Shown one piece after another: positions 46,549 through 57,799 of a DNA stretch of 64,000 nucleotides. This stretch comes from Xylocopa sonorina (lineage: Eukaryota > Arthropoda > Insecta > Hymenoptera > Apidae). Numbering within the stretch: the first letter of the stretch is position 1; each line of letters begins with the position of its first letter. Under the pieces are notes generated by a model. It ran no database searches. It was not told where the DNA came from and saw nothing but the letters and a program-made list of their open reading frames with translations. Where the stretch lies: assembly GCF_050948175.1 (NCBI RefSeq), contig NW_027490221.1, positions 62,001 to 126,000 of the forward strand, in the 5' to 3' direction. The position numbers were made by a program, and so were the translations under genes.

Positions 46549-46858
46549 TTATACCTTTCGCTACGGCAGTCCTTTCCGTGCCAGTAGCGCCACTGAACGG
46601 GGCACCGCGCCATGCAGTGTGCATATTACGCATCTGTAGGTTTCGGTGTTCGCACTTACGTCTTTCATTGGCACCTTGGAATTCTCTTGTGTATATACTT
46701 TTTTGAGAGCTATGTAACAACTGTTTCGTCATATTATATGAAAAACATAAAAATGAGTATATTTTGAGTATTCAGAAATATAAATATTAAAAAATTTTAC
46801 TGCTATTATAACTAAAAATACAGTTGAGTTAGTGAGATATCAAATTATACGTTAATTC

Positions 46859-48604
46859 TTAGTAATGCAACTCGCTATGGTAAATTCTAAAGCAAGGTTC
46901 CACGCAAAGTCCAACATTACAATATTTACATTCATATCGAGACACGCGTCTCTTGTATGTCGTAATGACGATGCATCTTCTATTTCGGTTTTTTTTCGTG
47001 GTTCATACAGCGAAGGAAAATGCCGTTCTGTTGACCGTAATGGATTGTTGTTGTCTCTTTGATGATATTAAGAAATGTTCATATGATAATTTTTCAGCAT
47101 TTTTCGGATTAAATTCAAGTGTAATTTAGCCATAGATTTCGGTTTTCTTGTGTTATCCTTATAAAGACAATATGCATTCCATACTCATATGTCCAGCAAA
47201 TGAAAAAATATTGACGTTACCATTTTACAGATTTCCGTGTCGAATTTAAAGTGCTTATCACTATGTCGTCTTTGTCGACACAACCCATACAATTATTATA
47301 GTTAACGACGCATAGGCGTTTTTGAATAATTTCGTTTCCTTCATGTCTAACAACCGTTGCACACTCTGAAGTATGCATAGTGGATAGCATATATATTTCT
47401 TTTTTATCCAGCCATTTCACAACTAATAAATTTTTAGTTGGCCGGGAAGATGCCCCTCCTTTTCTCAGTGTATCAGTAATCCTTGGTATTCCTTGTCGCT
47501 TTTTTGCTACGGTCTCTCACGCATTTGTATGATTATTATATAGTAAATTAAGCAAGGCTGGACTTAAATACCAATTATCTAGGTAAACTGTATGTCCCTT
47601 TCCTAGATATGGCGCCATTAAGGCTTCTGCTATCGTTCTCGATTTTCTAATTTTCTTATTTTGGCTGTTGACTACAGTCGATGACCCTGCTTAAAAAATA
47701 AGGTCTTGTACAAAACCAGTTCGACAATCACAAAGAATACATGATTTTATCCCAAATCTACTTCTTTGCAAAGGAATGTATTGTTCGAATGAAAGCCGCA
47801 CTTTATATAGAAGTATACTTTCATCGATGCATAATTTTTGGTAATAATAAAATGACTGGCAGAAATTTTTTCGGAGCATATCAACCACGTTCCTTATTTT
47901 ATATAATTTACCATTGGTATACGTGATATCTTGACTGAAATGTAGCAACGATAACAATTTAAAATAGCTGTCTCTATGCATAATCTCAGCAAAAATGTCA
48001 CTACGCTTGTCTACCCTCGAGTATTCCTCTAAGGACAACTTCTTATTGCGTGTCATTAGCAATGACACAGCAAAAAAGCAGTATATTTCGGACAGCATTG
48101 TCGCTTCACCATCTTTCATATTATAGTTATTTTTTTCCAATAGGCATTTGCTTCATTTAAAATAAATTGCACGAACTCGTCTGAAGCAAAGAGTTGAATG
48201 TAATCAATTGCTTTTTCTGATCTGCTAATATTTGGTATAATTCCTGTCTTTTGGGGGGTAAATGGATGTAACTTAGGGATGAATGTGTTTGGCGTCCAGG
48301 AATCGCAATCGTCCATATTGTCTGGCTCATTGTTCTCTACTTCTGAGTCTAAGGTACTACATGTATACCTTCTTCTTTTGTGCTCGGCGAAATTATCTTC
48401 GTTTTTACTCACGGTATCATTTTCGTAATCAGTTAATCCAATCAAAAATTGAATTCCTTTTGAACTCCGTCCAGAAATTGTAACGAGGGTGCAATTAAAA
48501 ATTAAAAAACAAATTTTACGCAAACATAAAACTAAAATTTTTAGATAATCATTTATAATCTTAGAATTTACCTCAACTGTAAAAGTCGACAATAATCTAT
48601 TCAA
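46859..48604 (-). pseudogene. pB2 piggyBac transposase, all three Asp regions visible, frame-broken
   Basis: Minus strand. Acidic N-terminus (SEVENNEPDNMDDCDSW), then the domain start HPFTPQKTGIIPNISRSEKA and FASDEFVQFILNEAN; frame change near 48,130; EIYCFFAVSLLMTRNKKLSL; first catalytic Asp in LCIDESILLYKVRLSFEQYI; stop after QDLIF near 47,691; second Asp in VYLDNWYLSPALL near 47,590; VKWLDKKEIYMLSTMH; third Asp in MGCVDKDD near 47,270; stop near 47,217; and the C-terminal cysteine motif CKYCNVGLCVEPCF ending at 46,859. At least four stops or frameshifts, so inactive, but the order is complete from end to end. Confidence 0.92.
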
Positions 48605-48816
48605 CTTACATGTTGTCCGACTTATATTGGTACAAGAAAGACTTTATATTATAATCCCTGTTTTTTATTATAGTTTTGTGGCTTACAAATACTTCGTATG
48701 TCGAATATGTGTTTGGCAGGCTTTAGTACAGTACGAGCCACTAGATTCAAAAGATATTCTACCGATACGGTAGATTCTATTTTACCAAATGAGTCAGCGT
48801 AGGTGATCACGCGGCA

Positions 48817-48918
48817 CCGACTATAGTCGGGACCCGTACACATAGCAGGTCTCGCGAACATCGACTATAGCCGGCATCAGTACTCACAGCGCTTCGCGCG
48901 GCCGCCGACTATAGTCGG
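48817..48918. repeat. Three palindromic subterminal repeats in pB2
   Basis: CCGACTATAGTCGG at 48,817-48,830 and 48,905-48,918 (perfect 14-bp palindromes), with a one- or two-base variant at 48,861-48,874; spacing 44 bp. They are candidates for transposase-binding sites near the 5' end. Confidence 0.85.
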
Positions 48919-48939
48919 TGTCCGTAGTGAAAGGGTTAG

Positions 48940-50010
48940 AACATCACGAAATTATATAAAATTAGATGAGATTTTAAATGTAATTGGTATTTAGGGGAAT
49001 ATTCTATTTGCAGTCAATTAAAATATATGATAAGTGTAAGTATATGTACCAATTTGATGTAACTAATTAAAACAGTATGGAATGATATAAAACTAGATAG
49101 AACTTAGGTGTAATGAAGCATTTAAAGGGGATATTATATATACACTTCAATAAAATTTATGATAAGTGTGAACATATACACTAATTTGAAATACTTATTT
49201 AACACATCATAAAAATATATAAAATTACATAGGAATATGGATGTATTAGAGTATTTAGAGGGGATATTCTCTTTGAATTTAACTGAAATACATGGTAAGT
49301 GTAAGCTTGTACATTAGTTTGAAATATTTACTTCCAACATAGTGAAATTATATAGTATTAGGTAGGAATGCAGATCTAATGCAATATTTAGTGGGGATAT
49401 TCTATTTAGAATCGACTATCATATATGATAAGTGTAAATATATGTACTACTTTGAAATATATATTTAAAATGTCAAGAAATAATACAAAATTAGATAAGA
49501 TTTTAGATACAATTGTAGTATTTAGAGGATATTCCATTTAGGATTAACTAAAATATATGTTAAGTTGAAGCATATATAATAATTTGAAGTAATTATTTAA
49601 AGCGTCATGAAATTATATATAATGAGGCACAATTTTAGGTTTAATCTAGCGTTTCGAGGGGAAATCCTTTTTACAATTAAAATAAATGTCTCCAAATATT
49701 TGTGCCAATTTGAAATATTTATTTAAAAAATCGTGAAATAGTACGAAATTAGATGGGATTTTAGATGTAATGGACTATTTAGCGGGAGTATTCTACTAGC
49801 AATCAATTAAAATATATGATAAGAATAAATATATATACTAATATGGAATATTTATTATTAAAAAGTCATGAAATAATGTAAAATTAATTAGGATTTTGGA
49901 TGTAATAGGGTATTTAGTAATGGTAATCTATTGACAATCAACTGTAATACACGATAAGAGTAAACATATATAATAACTTGAAACATGCACTTAGAACATC
50001 ATAAAGTGCT
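48940..50010 (+). repeat. Sat2 (133-bp) array, main part
   Basis: GGGG landmarks at 48,994, 49,127, 49,260, 49,393, about 49,526, 49,658 and 49,783 give spacings of 133, 133, 133, 133, 132 and 125-126. Each unit reads roughly GGGGATATTCTATTT, AACTAAAATATATGATAAGT, a CCAATTTGAAATATTTATTT-like part, CATCATGAAAT and GATTTTAGATGTAAT. AT-rich, no coding potential. Confidence 0.95.
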
Positions 50011-50019
50011 ATTTCTACA

Positions 50020-51045
50020 GACGCGTTTAGATGAGGAACTTTGAATTGTAAAACTGAGATTCGCCATCGCGTTGCATTGAACTTCCGAAGTCAATTACTT
50101 TGACAAGCTGATACTTAGAAGTGCAGAATAGTCATACGGAACTGTAGATATTGCACATTTTGTAACGTAGCACCAGGTAAACGTAACTGCGTTGTGTAGA
50201 TACCTACAACTCGCTTACTTTGAAACGTAGAACTAAGAAGCTGTATGGACCATTGGAAGTCAATTACTATGTCAATTTGACAGTTAGAAGAGCCAACAAT
50301 TACATGGATCTGTAGGAATTGCATACATTGTTATGAAGTACCTAGTAAGTAAAATTGGTATGTATAGAAACATAGAACTAACATACACTGAAACGCTGAA
50401 CTGAGAAACAAAATCGCGTTACATGGACATTTGCAAGTAAATTATTTAGACAATTTGATACTTAGAAGCGCTATTCTGTTACATGTACCTGTAGAAATTA
50501 CATACTTTGTATCAAACAACCTGGTAATTATAGCTGCTTTGAATAGAACTATACATTTTACTTAAATTGAATGGTTGAACTGAGAAACGCCATTGCATTG
50601 AATCGAGCATTATAACTCTATTACTCTAACACGTAGGCAGAATGAAGCGCCTACACACTGCGTGGACCTGTAGACTCCACATCCTTTAGAAGTGTAAACG
50701 GAGTTAAGCATATTGGAATGCTTAGAAGATTGTACCCTACTAACTTAGAAACGCTGAAATTAAACGCGACCATTGCGATATATAAAGCATTAGATCCCTA
50801 TTGCTTTGAAACGCAGACACTATGAAACGACAGCTCTTTACATTCAGCAGGAGGATTCACTATCATTTAAAGCGTACAAGCAGATATGTTTTATGCGATA
50901 CATAGGAAATTTAAACCTACTTCCATTGAAACGTTAAAATGACAATCGCCACAGAAATGAATTAAGCATTAGTACTCCATTGCTTTGAAACGCAAATACT
51001 ATGAAGCGTCATCCAGTTGCATGCAACATTAGAATAGATTCCTTT
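50020..51045 (-). repeat. Sat1 array, R orientation, diverged third variant
   Basis: From 50,060 to 50,580 the monomers carry AGTCAATTACTTTGACAA and a GATACTTAGAAG part not seen elsewhere in the window; from 50,580 the common variant returns. Ends where the piggyBac fragment starts. Confidence 0.8.
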
Positions 51046-51693
51046 TAGGCTTTTCTTATCAATAGGGAAAATTTTGGGACCTAGCTCACTCGTAAAATCT
51101 GATGTGGTAGGAATTTTATCGACATCTGATCATTCTTCGCTGTAACTATACAATCCTGTGAACATTACACAATGACTGGAATCATCGGAATCGCTTGAAT
51201 GCTGTAGTGGAATGGCTGTTGATCTTATTCTTGGACCCACATCAATATAGCAGTCCTCGACATTTATATCAGAATCTTCTGAATGTACCGAATAATCCGA
51301 TAGAAAGTCAGCAATATACTCATCAATAGTATCACTCATATTATGTGACAAAAAGTTACAAAATAATGAACCTTGTTATACTGGTAAACTAGAAGCGTAA
51401 GCCTACGAAACAGAAGATGACTATGGAATGCATTGTTCAAGAATAATTCTTGCTTTGATTGTTTCCAAACTATCGCATAAGTTTTATGTCTTGGGCATAT
51501 GAAATGAAGATCGACATAACCATGGCAAGTACATACAAATTGATGTACAAGATATTCAAACCAGCAAAAAAATTGCATATCATGGTGGGATCAGCATACA
51601 AGCGTCAGACTCAGAAACCCGCGTTTTCACGGGACCGGCGCTCAAGTGACATACTCAAAAACCTGCGTTATCGCGGGGACGGCTGTCAATGTG
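51046..51693 (-). mobile_element. piggyBac 5'-end fragment with TTAA and terminal repeat
   Basis: The right edge, read on the minus strand, is TTAA (51,694-51,697) then CACATTGACAGCCGTCC, similar to the pB1 end. Two subterminal repeats with ACCYGCGTTWTC follow. The left side stops in mid-gene at about 51,046 against R-orientation satellite, so the 3' part is missing. Confidence 0.85.
51050..51351 (-). pseudogene. piggyBac transposase N-terminus (truncated)
   Basis: The open frame from 51,351 gives an acidic, Ser/Asp-rich leader (DEYIADFLSDYSVHSEDSD), typical of piggyBac N-termini; after a stop at about 51,130 the same frame continues IPTTSDFTSELGPKIF, the usual entry into the transposase domain, up to the truncation. 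No catalytic part is present. Start at 51,351 (or the Met four codons later) is plausible because the leader is open from there. Confidence 0.75.
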
Positions 51694-51697
51694 TTAA

Positions 51698-52362
51698 CAG
51701 CTTCAGGTCTTCAAAAGAATGTGAATTGTACAGTTCCATGCAATGGAATGGAGCTTCATGGTGTCTGTGTGTCAAAGCGGAAGAGTACTAATGCGATGGC
51801 ACATAGCATTTCATCGCTTCGAGGTAAGTAAGCGGTATACTTCGATGCATGACATTATGCTTATCTGCTTCTACATTTCAAGAGAAAGTAAATGCTAGAG
51901 CTCCTTACACCTGGATTGCGCTTCATAGTGTCTGCGTGGCAAGTCAATGGTATTCTAAAAAACACCATGCATTCCAATGGCCCACCTCATTTCAACGATT
52001 CGAAGTTAGTGAGCTGTAATCTTCTATGAATAGCATTATCCTTTTCTGCTTTTGCATTACAACAGAAAGTGTTCTAATGCTCCATTCAATGGTGTCGCGC
52101 ATCTTATTTCAAAGTTTCAAAGTAAGTAAGTTGCAATCCTCCATACATAGCATTTTGTTTTTCTATTTCTACATTTCTAAAAAATGTGAAATCTACAGTT
52201 CCAAGCAACTGGATGGCGTTCCACAGTGTCTCGGTGTCGATACAGTAGAGTCCTAATGCTCCATGCAATGCGATGGCGCAACTCATTTCAACGTTCTGAG
52301 TAAGTAATTTGTAATTCTCTATGTATAGCATTATGCTTATTTGCTTCTACACTTAAAAATTT
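51698..52362 (+). repeat. Sat1 array, F orientation
   Basis: About three and a half monomers. Ends at GCTTCTACACTT where the next piggyBac fragment starts. Confidence 0.88.
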
Positions 52363-52365
52363 TTT

Positions 52366-53735
52366 TTCTTCTAGACACCAACTGGCCTGGCAGCCTATGA
52401 CAGAAAACGAAATGAACATTTTTATTGGTGTCCTGCTTATATTGGTTGTAGCGCCACTGCTAGAAATTAGATTACATTGATCTCAAAAAAAGGATATGTA
52501 TACAAACGCGGATATGAAAAGCGCGACCGGTTTACATCGATACATAGATATTTACACTTATCCTACATTTTCACGGCTTGGACTGAGGACCGTTTGAATA
52601 AACTTAGAAATATTGTTACCGAAATTGTCGACACTTTCACAATTACTGTTAAGACTTGTAAAAATATTGTAATCGACGAAACCATGGTTTCGTGGCGAGG
52701 ACGCCTCAGTTCTTGCCAATATATCCCAGGAAAGCGGCATAAATATGGCATAAGACTTTGTTAACTGTGCCTTCCTGAAGGATGCACTCACAACATTCTT
52801 ATTTACGTCGGAAAAAATGCAACTATAATAGTTAAAGTACATGCGCATGCTGTTGTTATGACGTTGGAAGTTGAATTATTATTTGGAAGCCGCGTATTAT
52901 ACGCAGATGGTTTTGACAATAGTGTCCCATTGGCCGAGGAACTTCTGTAAAAGGGAACATTTATTTGTGGTCCAGTAAAAATTAATAAAAAATTTCCCCA
53001 GCTGCAGGCCATACGAAAACAGCAACGGGGTGGTTTTATGTATTTTCAAAATCGGAGTGGCTTTAAATTATTAAAGTGGACGGATAAGAGGCCGGTATGC
53101 ATGCTAGCCACTTCTGAAAACCACAAATGTGTCATTGTTCAGGGTGGTAACAATAAGTTAAAACCGGACATTGTGTTTCTTTATAACAAAGCTAAGAAAG
53201 GGTTTGACCATCCGACCAGATGTCTTCTTATCACAGTTGATTACGCAGAACAGTAAAGTGGTATAGAAAAATAGTTATCGAATTAGTATGCGGGGCTTCT
53301 CTAGTTAATGCCTGCTATATATATAGAAAATGGAGTACTAAAGGTATGAAAATATTAAACTTCCGCGAAAACGTTATTGATTATCTCTTCAGTACAGTGG
53401 ATCATCACGGTGAGCAAACGTCATCTGAAACTTAAGCAGTGCCCAAGAAACGTACACATTTTCTGCGGTCGTTCCAAGGCCGCGCGAGAATAACAAGGCA
53501 AGGCTGTAAAGAATATTATAAACGGATGTCTAGAATAAATGGCGGGTAGTATGCCGCGAATAAGGCGATAAAAATAAAAACCTGTTGTAACCGATGTAAG
53601 GGCCAACCAAAACTCTACCCAACATGTTTTGAAAAATTACATAAAAAGATTAAATAATTATGTTAGGTTTATAATATTGATTTGTTATATTTTAAGTATT
53701 GAATGTTTGTTTACAATGCGGAGAATTAGATCACT
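52366..53735 (+). mobile_element. piggyBac relic pB1c, 5'-truncated
   Basis: Same family as pB1 and pB1b. The left junction (CTTCTAGACACC after satellite GCTTCTACACTT) matches the pB1b junction near 32,720. The right end shares the TTATGTTAGGTTTATAATATTG tail region with pB1b, then stops at about 53,735 against R-orientation satellite without a terminal repeat. Confidence 0.85.
52400..53657 (+). pseudogene. pB1c piggyBac transposase, most of the DDE domain, several stops
   Basis: TENEMNIFIGVLLIL at 52,400, then the frame 52,477-52,764 with the first catalytic Asp in VIDETMVSWRGRLS and QYIPGKRHKYGIRLC; stop at 52,762; LCLPEGCTHNI, VVMTLEVELLF, the second Asp in YADGFDNSVPLAEELL, a stop near 52,948; MYFQNRSGF, LKWTDKRPVCML, LKPDIVFLYN; then KGFDHPTRC with the 1-base deletion shared with pB1b, which displaces the SDQM third-Asp region; VKWYRKIVIEL, KEYYKR and CFEKLHKKIK at the end. 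The first zinc-end Cys is changed (KEYY for KECY). Inactive. Confidence 0.9.
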
Positions 53736-53739
53736 ACAG

Positions 53740-54690
53740 CTTTGACAAGCAGACAATAAGAATTCCCAGCCCGGTGCAAGGTACAGTCTAATTTACATTC
53801 GTTTGAAGTGTAGAAATAGGTAAGGGTAATGCGATACATAGAACATTACAACATTCTTGCTTTCGAACGTTGAAATGGGATACTCCACCGCACCGCATAC
53901 AGCATTGGAACTCCATTGTTTTTACACGAAGACACTATGAAACGCCGTCCCGATGCATATGACTGTAGAATTCAGATTCTTCTGAAGTATAGATACAAAT
54001 AAGCATAATGCTATGCATAGAAGATTACAGCTCACTTAATTTGAAACGTTGCAATGATATGCGGCATAGCAATGCATGGAGCATTAAAACTCCATTAAAA
54101 CTCCATTAAAACTCCATTAAAACTCCATTTGATACGTAGACATTATGAAGTCACTTCCTCTTGCATGAACCTGTAGAATTCACATACAGGATCCTTACTT
54201 TGAAACTTTGAAATGACAAGAGCCATTCGCACTGCATGGAACACTGCAACTCCATTGCTTTGACACGCAGACACACTGAAGCGCCATCCCGTTGCACGGA
54301 ACTGTAGAATTCATGTTTATAGGGAGATTAGATGCCGATAAGCATAATGTTATTAATTGAAGATTGCAGCTTACTTACTTTGAAACGTTTAAATGGGATG
54401 CGCTGTCGCATTGCATGGTACTTTAGAACTCTACCGCTTTGACACGCAGACACTATGAAGCGCTATTCCGTTCCATGGAAATGTATAATTCACAATCTTT
54501 GGAAATGTAAAGGCAGATAAGCATATTGCTTTGTTTAGAAGTTTTAGCTCACTTACTTTGAAAATTTGCAATGAGGTACGCCTTTGAATTGCATGAAGTA
54601 CTAGACCTCTTCCGTTTCCACAAGCAGACTCAGAACAGCGCCATCCCGTTGCATGTAACAGTAGAAATCACAATCATTAGGCATAATATT
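53740..54690 (-). repeat. Sat1 array, R orientation
   Basis: About five monomers of the GCGCCATCCCGTTGCATG variant, one with an 11-bp internal expansion. Ends at the Copia fragment. Confidence 0.9.
54083..54129. repeat. 11-bp tandem expansion inside one Sat1 monomer
   Basis: ATTAAAACTCC repeated four times in a row at the place where normal monomers have a single CATTAGAACTCCATTG. A local slippage expansion. Confidence 0.95.
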
Positions 54691-54692
54691 AT

Positions 54693-55546
54693 CTATTGGC
54701 CATGATTTCCATTGCCTTTCCAAGATTTTTCATCAAACATGGTTTTTCGAGTCTTATCATGAATATAAGCTGTGGAACCGAAAATTCGTAAATACTTTAC
54801 TTTAGGCTTTTTATCAAGCCACATTTCAAATGGCGTTTTGCTTTGTTTTAAAGCCTTTATTGGGCTTAAGTTTATTAAATACGTCACAGTTAAAGCTGCT
54901 TCCATCAAAAACAGTTTATTTAAAGTGGCACCACTTATCATCGTGCGTGCCTTTTCTGTTACGTTTCTGACCATTCTCTCAGAAACACCAATTGGGGAGT
55001 TCGCAGAACTGTTAGATGGTAACTAGTACTCTTTTCTACACAATAATCTTTCATCTCATTTGACAGATATTCTCTGCCATTATCGCTATACAACTGAGCA
55101 ACTTTTAAATTAAAATGGGCCTCGCATCTAGTTGCAAAATCTTTAAGTGCAGAAAATACTGTTGATTTATATGTAATCAGGTATGTTGCACGGTAAAGTG
55201 TATATTCGACCACAAACAGGAGAAAATAATTCTTTCCGTTAATAGTTAAAGGAATAATAAAACAACATACATCTGAATAAATAATAAACAATGGTCGCTT
55301 TACATGCTTCATATTCTTTACCTTTTCGAATGATAACCGTGCTTGCTTAGCTTTAATGCAAGCCTCACATAAATTATCATTCGGCACTATCATTTCAATA
55401 TGATTTACATCATTGACCATTTTTTTATTCATCAAGTCTATGAATTTTGATCTTCCAATGTGGCCCAAACGCTGATGCGACAGTTCATAGTCATTATTTA
55501 TTGTACTATGAATCTGGTGATTAATCAACTTTTCACCATTTTTCAT
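54693..55546 (-). pseudogene. Copia integrase with GAG-pre-integrase domain, truncated
   Basis: Minus strand frame 55,546-54,959 starts with the GAG-pre-integrase part (ELSHQRLGHIGRSKFIDL) and the zinc-type CEACIKAKQARLSF, then the core with the first Asp as IIYSDVC and the second as LYSDNGREYLS. A frame change near 54,985 leads to 54,974-54,693 (EKARTMI, LTVTYLINLSPIKAL, TPFEMWLDKKP, LRIFGSTAYIHD). The expected PQQNGVSER with the catalytic Glu is disturbed at the frame change (RTPQLVFLRE), so it reads as a 1-base loss. Everything beyond is gone. Confidence 0.92.
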
Positions 55547-55632
55547 GTGAAAATCAGTAATAGATAAGCTATTTTATTCCTTACCTTTGATTATTTTCTC
55601 ACCAGTTTTCATTACTTGAACGTTTCCATCTG

Positions 55633-56010
55633 TTACATATACGATGTCCATTCCTGCTTCTTGCATCCCTCTATCGGACAGCACCTTTCTGCCACCGAAA
55701 TCTTCAAGGGTGGACTCAACTTGTCGAATGTCGGAAAGACATTATCACATTTGACAATGTGATCCGACGCTCCGGAATCCAACAGAAACTTTAATTTGTT
55801 TTTATCGTCTTCCCCATTTTCATTGTACCCCGTCATAAAGGCAAACGAGGATGACCAAATCTTTGCAATATCCAATTCTTCTGTTACTGGAGCTGCTTGG
55901 GCGATCACCTTTTTCTTTTCCGCATGCTGGACCGTTCTTTTATAATAGAAACGTTCTTCTATTTTATGCCCTTTCGCCCACAATCATGACATTTTATATT
56001 TATCGTTTCT
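55633..56010 (-). pseudogene. Copia zinc knuckle and aspartic protease remnant
   Basis: The frame starts with the end of a CCHC knuckle, KGHKIEERFYYKR; the preceding CHDCG is in another frame (about 55,985-55,995), so there is a 1-2 base break. LKFLLDSGASDHIV near 55,790 carries the catalytic DSGA, typical of Copia proteases. Stops and frame changes separate it from the integrase (55,560-55,630). Confidence 0.88.
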
Positions 56011-56625
56011 TTGGCCATTTAAATTATCTCTATCTGTATGTATCTTCTCAGTATGTAATACTTTCGCGCTTGTCGAGCAGCCTGTTCGTAATTTTACTTC
56101 ATGGACCAATAAACCAGTTTTTAGAAATGCTAATGTTGGATTGTCTTCGGGAAATGTTCTATTGCCGTAATTACTCGCCATAGTACGTTGGAAGGATTAG
56201 TAGTAAATGGAAAGCTTTATCCGTTTCTTCTAATTTTGCACACGCTACTAAGAGTTCCGTGATTATGTCGTTGAGTGGTGTAAAATGTTTTATCAAGGGC
56301 TGCTCTCCCTGTAGTTTTAAATTTAATAGTTTTTTTCTAACAGCCAATTGCGTGGCTAAACTATCTCTTTCATATATGCCATCCAATTTCTGCAAAATTT
56401 CAGCAGCAGTTTTCGCATTATTTGGGAAGCTCAAAATGGAATCTGCTAAATATTCAGCATCCTCTCTGCTTTCCTCCAATTTTCAGTTATTTTTACTGGA
56501 ATGGATTCATCAATAATTATCCAATTCGCTTAACAGAGTATCAATTCTTAATTGCAACATACTGTAGCGATCACCATCAAATTGTTTAATGTTCCTCTTG
56601 GTTTTTGTACTTTCCATATTTCTCT
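56011..56625 (-). pseudogene. Copia gag remnant
   Basis: The start MESTKTKRNIKQFDGDRYSM-like sequence can be read near 56,620-56,560, followed by WRIREESREDAEYLADSILS-type sequence; the open frame 56,479-56,171 has AAEILQKLDGIYERDSLATQ and LIKHFTPLNDIITELL, the helical core of Copia Gag (UBN2 type). A second frame 56,181-55,984 (DNPTLAFLKTGLLVHEVKL) continues towards the knuckle. Frame breaks near 56,175 and 56,500. Confidence 0.82.
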
Positions 56626-56811
56626 TTTCTTTCATAAGGAAAGGTTTATATTCACTAATAATGTTCCTTTAATAGTATAATCACTTATTTATACTTCTGA
56701 TATTACACTTATAATCACATAATCACGTACACAAAAGTTATCACTAAAAAGAATATCTACTAAAGTGTTAATACTATTAAAATACGTAAACTGGGCCCAC
56801 AACCTATTGAG

Positions 56812-57110
56812 TTATGGGTAAATATAAACGAAAAGCTGTCCAAAGTTCTTTATAGTCTGTAACTTTATTCTTAAGGTTTGATGGTACGTCTTTACGTTTA
56901 AACGCTCTAATAATTGTGAGGACACCGCATAGGAAATATAGGGTCCTCCCTCCTAAAGAAATAGACGGCGCAAAGTCTGCACGTGTTTTCCTTTCAGGCC
57001 ACGAGGTATAAACAGTCGTGAACCCTACTCGAACCGACAGAACTATTTCACAATTTATATACTGGATTCCATTTCCTAACTCAAGATTCATTTTTGTTTC
57101 TCCGTTGACA
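56812..57110 (-). repeat. Probable 5' LTR of the Copia element
   Basis: On the minus strand begins TGTCAACGGAGAAAC at 57,110 and ends in the CCCATAACTCAATA region; it is followed by GGTTGTGGGCCCAG as leader. Only one LTR is left, so the limits are inferred from the TG start and the position before gag. Confidence 0.55.
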
Positions 57111-57114
57111 TTTG

Positions 57115-57795
57115 AAATAATGCAATAGCAGTCAGCTGTTGTAAGTAAGCTGAAACATTCTATGCATAGGATTACGCTTGTCAGCTTTTACACTTCAAAG
57201 ATATGTGAATTCTGCAATTTCTTGAAACAGGATTTCGCATCGCATTGTCTGCGTGTCGTAACAATAGAGCTCTAATGCTACATGCCGTGCAATGGGCCAT
57301 TTCGTTTCAACATTACAAACTTTGTAAGCTCTAACCTTCTGTGCATAGCATTATACTTATCTGCGTGTGCACTTCACAAGAATGTGAATTCTATAATTCA
57401 ATGCAACGGGGTCCGTCTGCATAGTGTCTGCGTATCAAAGAAGTAGGGTTTTAATGCCCCATGCCATGCGATAGCGCATCTCATTTCAACGTATAGAAGT
57501 AAGTAGTCTGTAATCTACTATGCATGACATTATGCCAGCTGCTTCAACACTCAAAGAATGTAAGTTCTACAGTTCCATGCAACAGGAAGCAGCTTCATAA
57601 TGTCTACGCGTCAAAGCAACGAAGTTCTAATACCCCATTCAATACTGGGGCAAATCTCATTCCAACGTTTCAATCAAAGTAAACTGCAATCCTCCATGCA
57701 TAGTATTATGCTTAACTGTTTCTACACTTTAGTGGCCCTTCACAGTGTCTGCGTGTCAAATGAGGAGAGTCCTAATTCTCCATGCATTAGTGAGT
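57115..57795 (+). repeat. Sat1 array, F orientation
   Basis: Nearly four monomers between the Copia and Gypsy-2 elements, common variant. Confidence 0.88.
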
Positions 57796-57799
57796 GAGT

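Larger units (their letters stand above)
46553..48935 (-). mobile_element. piggyBac element pB2, nearly full length (2,383 bp)
   Basis: Inserted in a Sat2 unit at the position of that unit's TTAA: flanks TTAT (46,549-46,552) and TTAG (48,936-48,939), both one change from TTAA. Terminal repeats ACCTTTCGCTACGG on the left and, read inward on the minus strand, CCCTTTCACTACGG on the right. The right (5') end has three copies of a CCGACTATAGTCGG palindrome. Size and structure match a full piggyBac element. Confidence 0.93.
54693..57110 (-). mobile_element. Copia-type LTR retrotransposon, 3'-truncated
   Basis: Minus strand order LTR, gag, protease, GAG-pre-integrase, integrase identifies Ty1/Copia (integrase before RT). 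The element stops in integrase at 54,693; RT, RNase H and the 3' LTR are absent. Left flank satellite is R, right flank is F, so it lies at an orientation flip. No target duplication can be checked. Confidence 0.9.
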
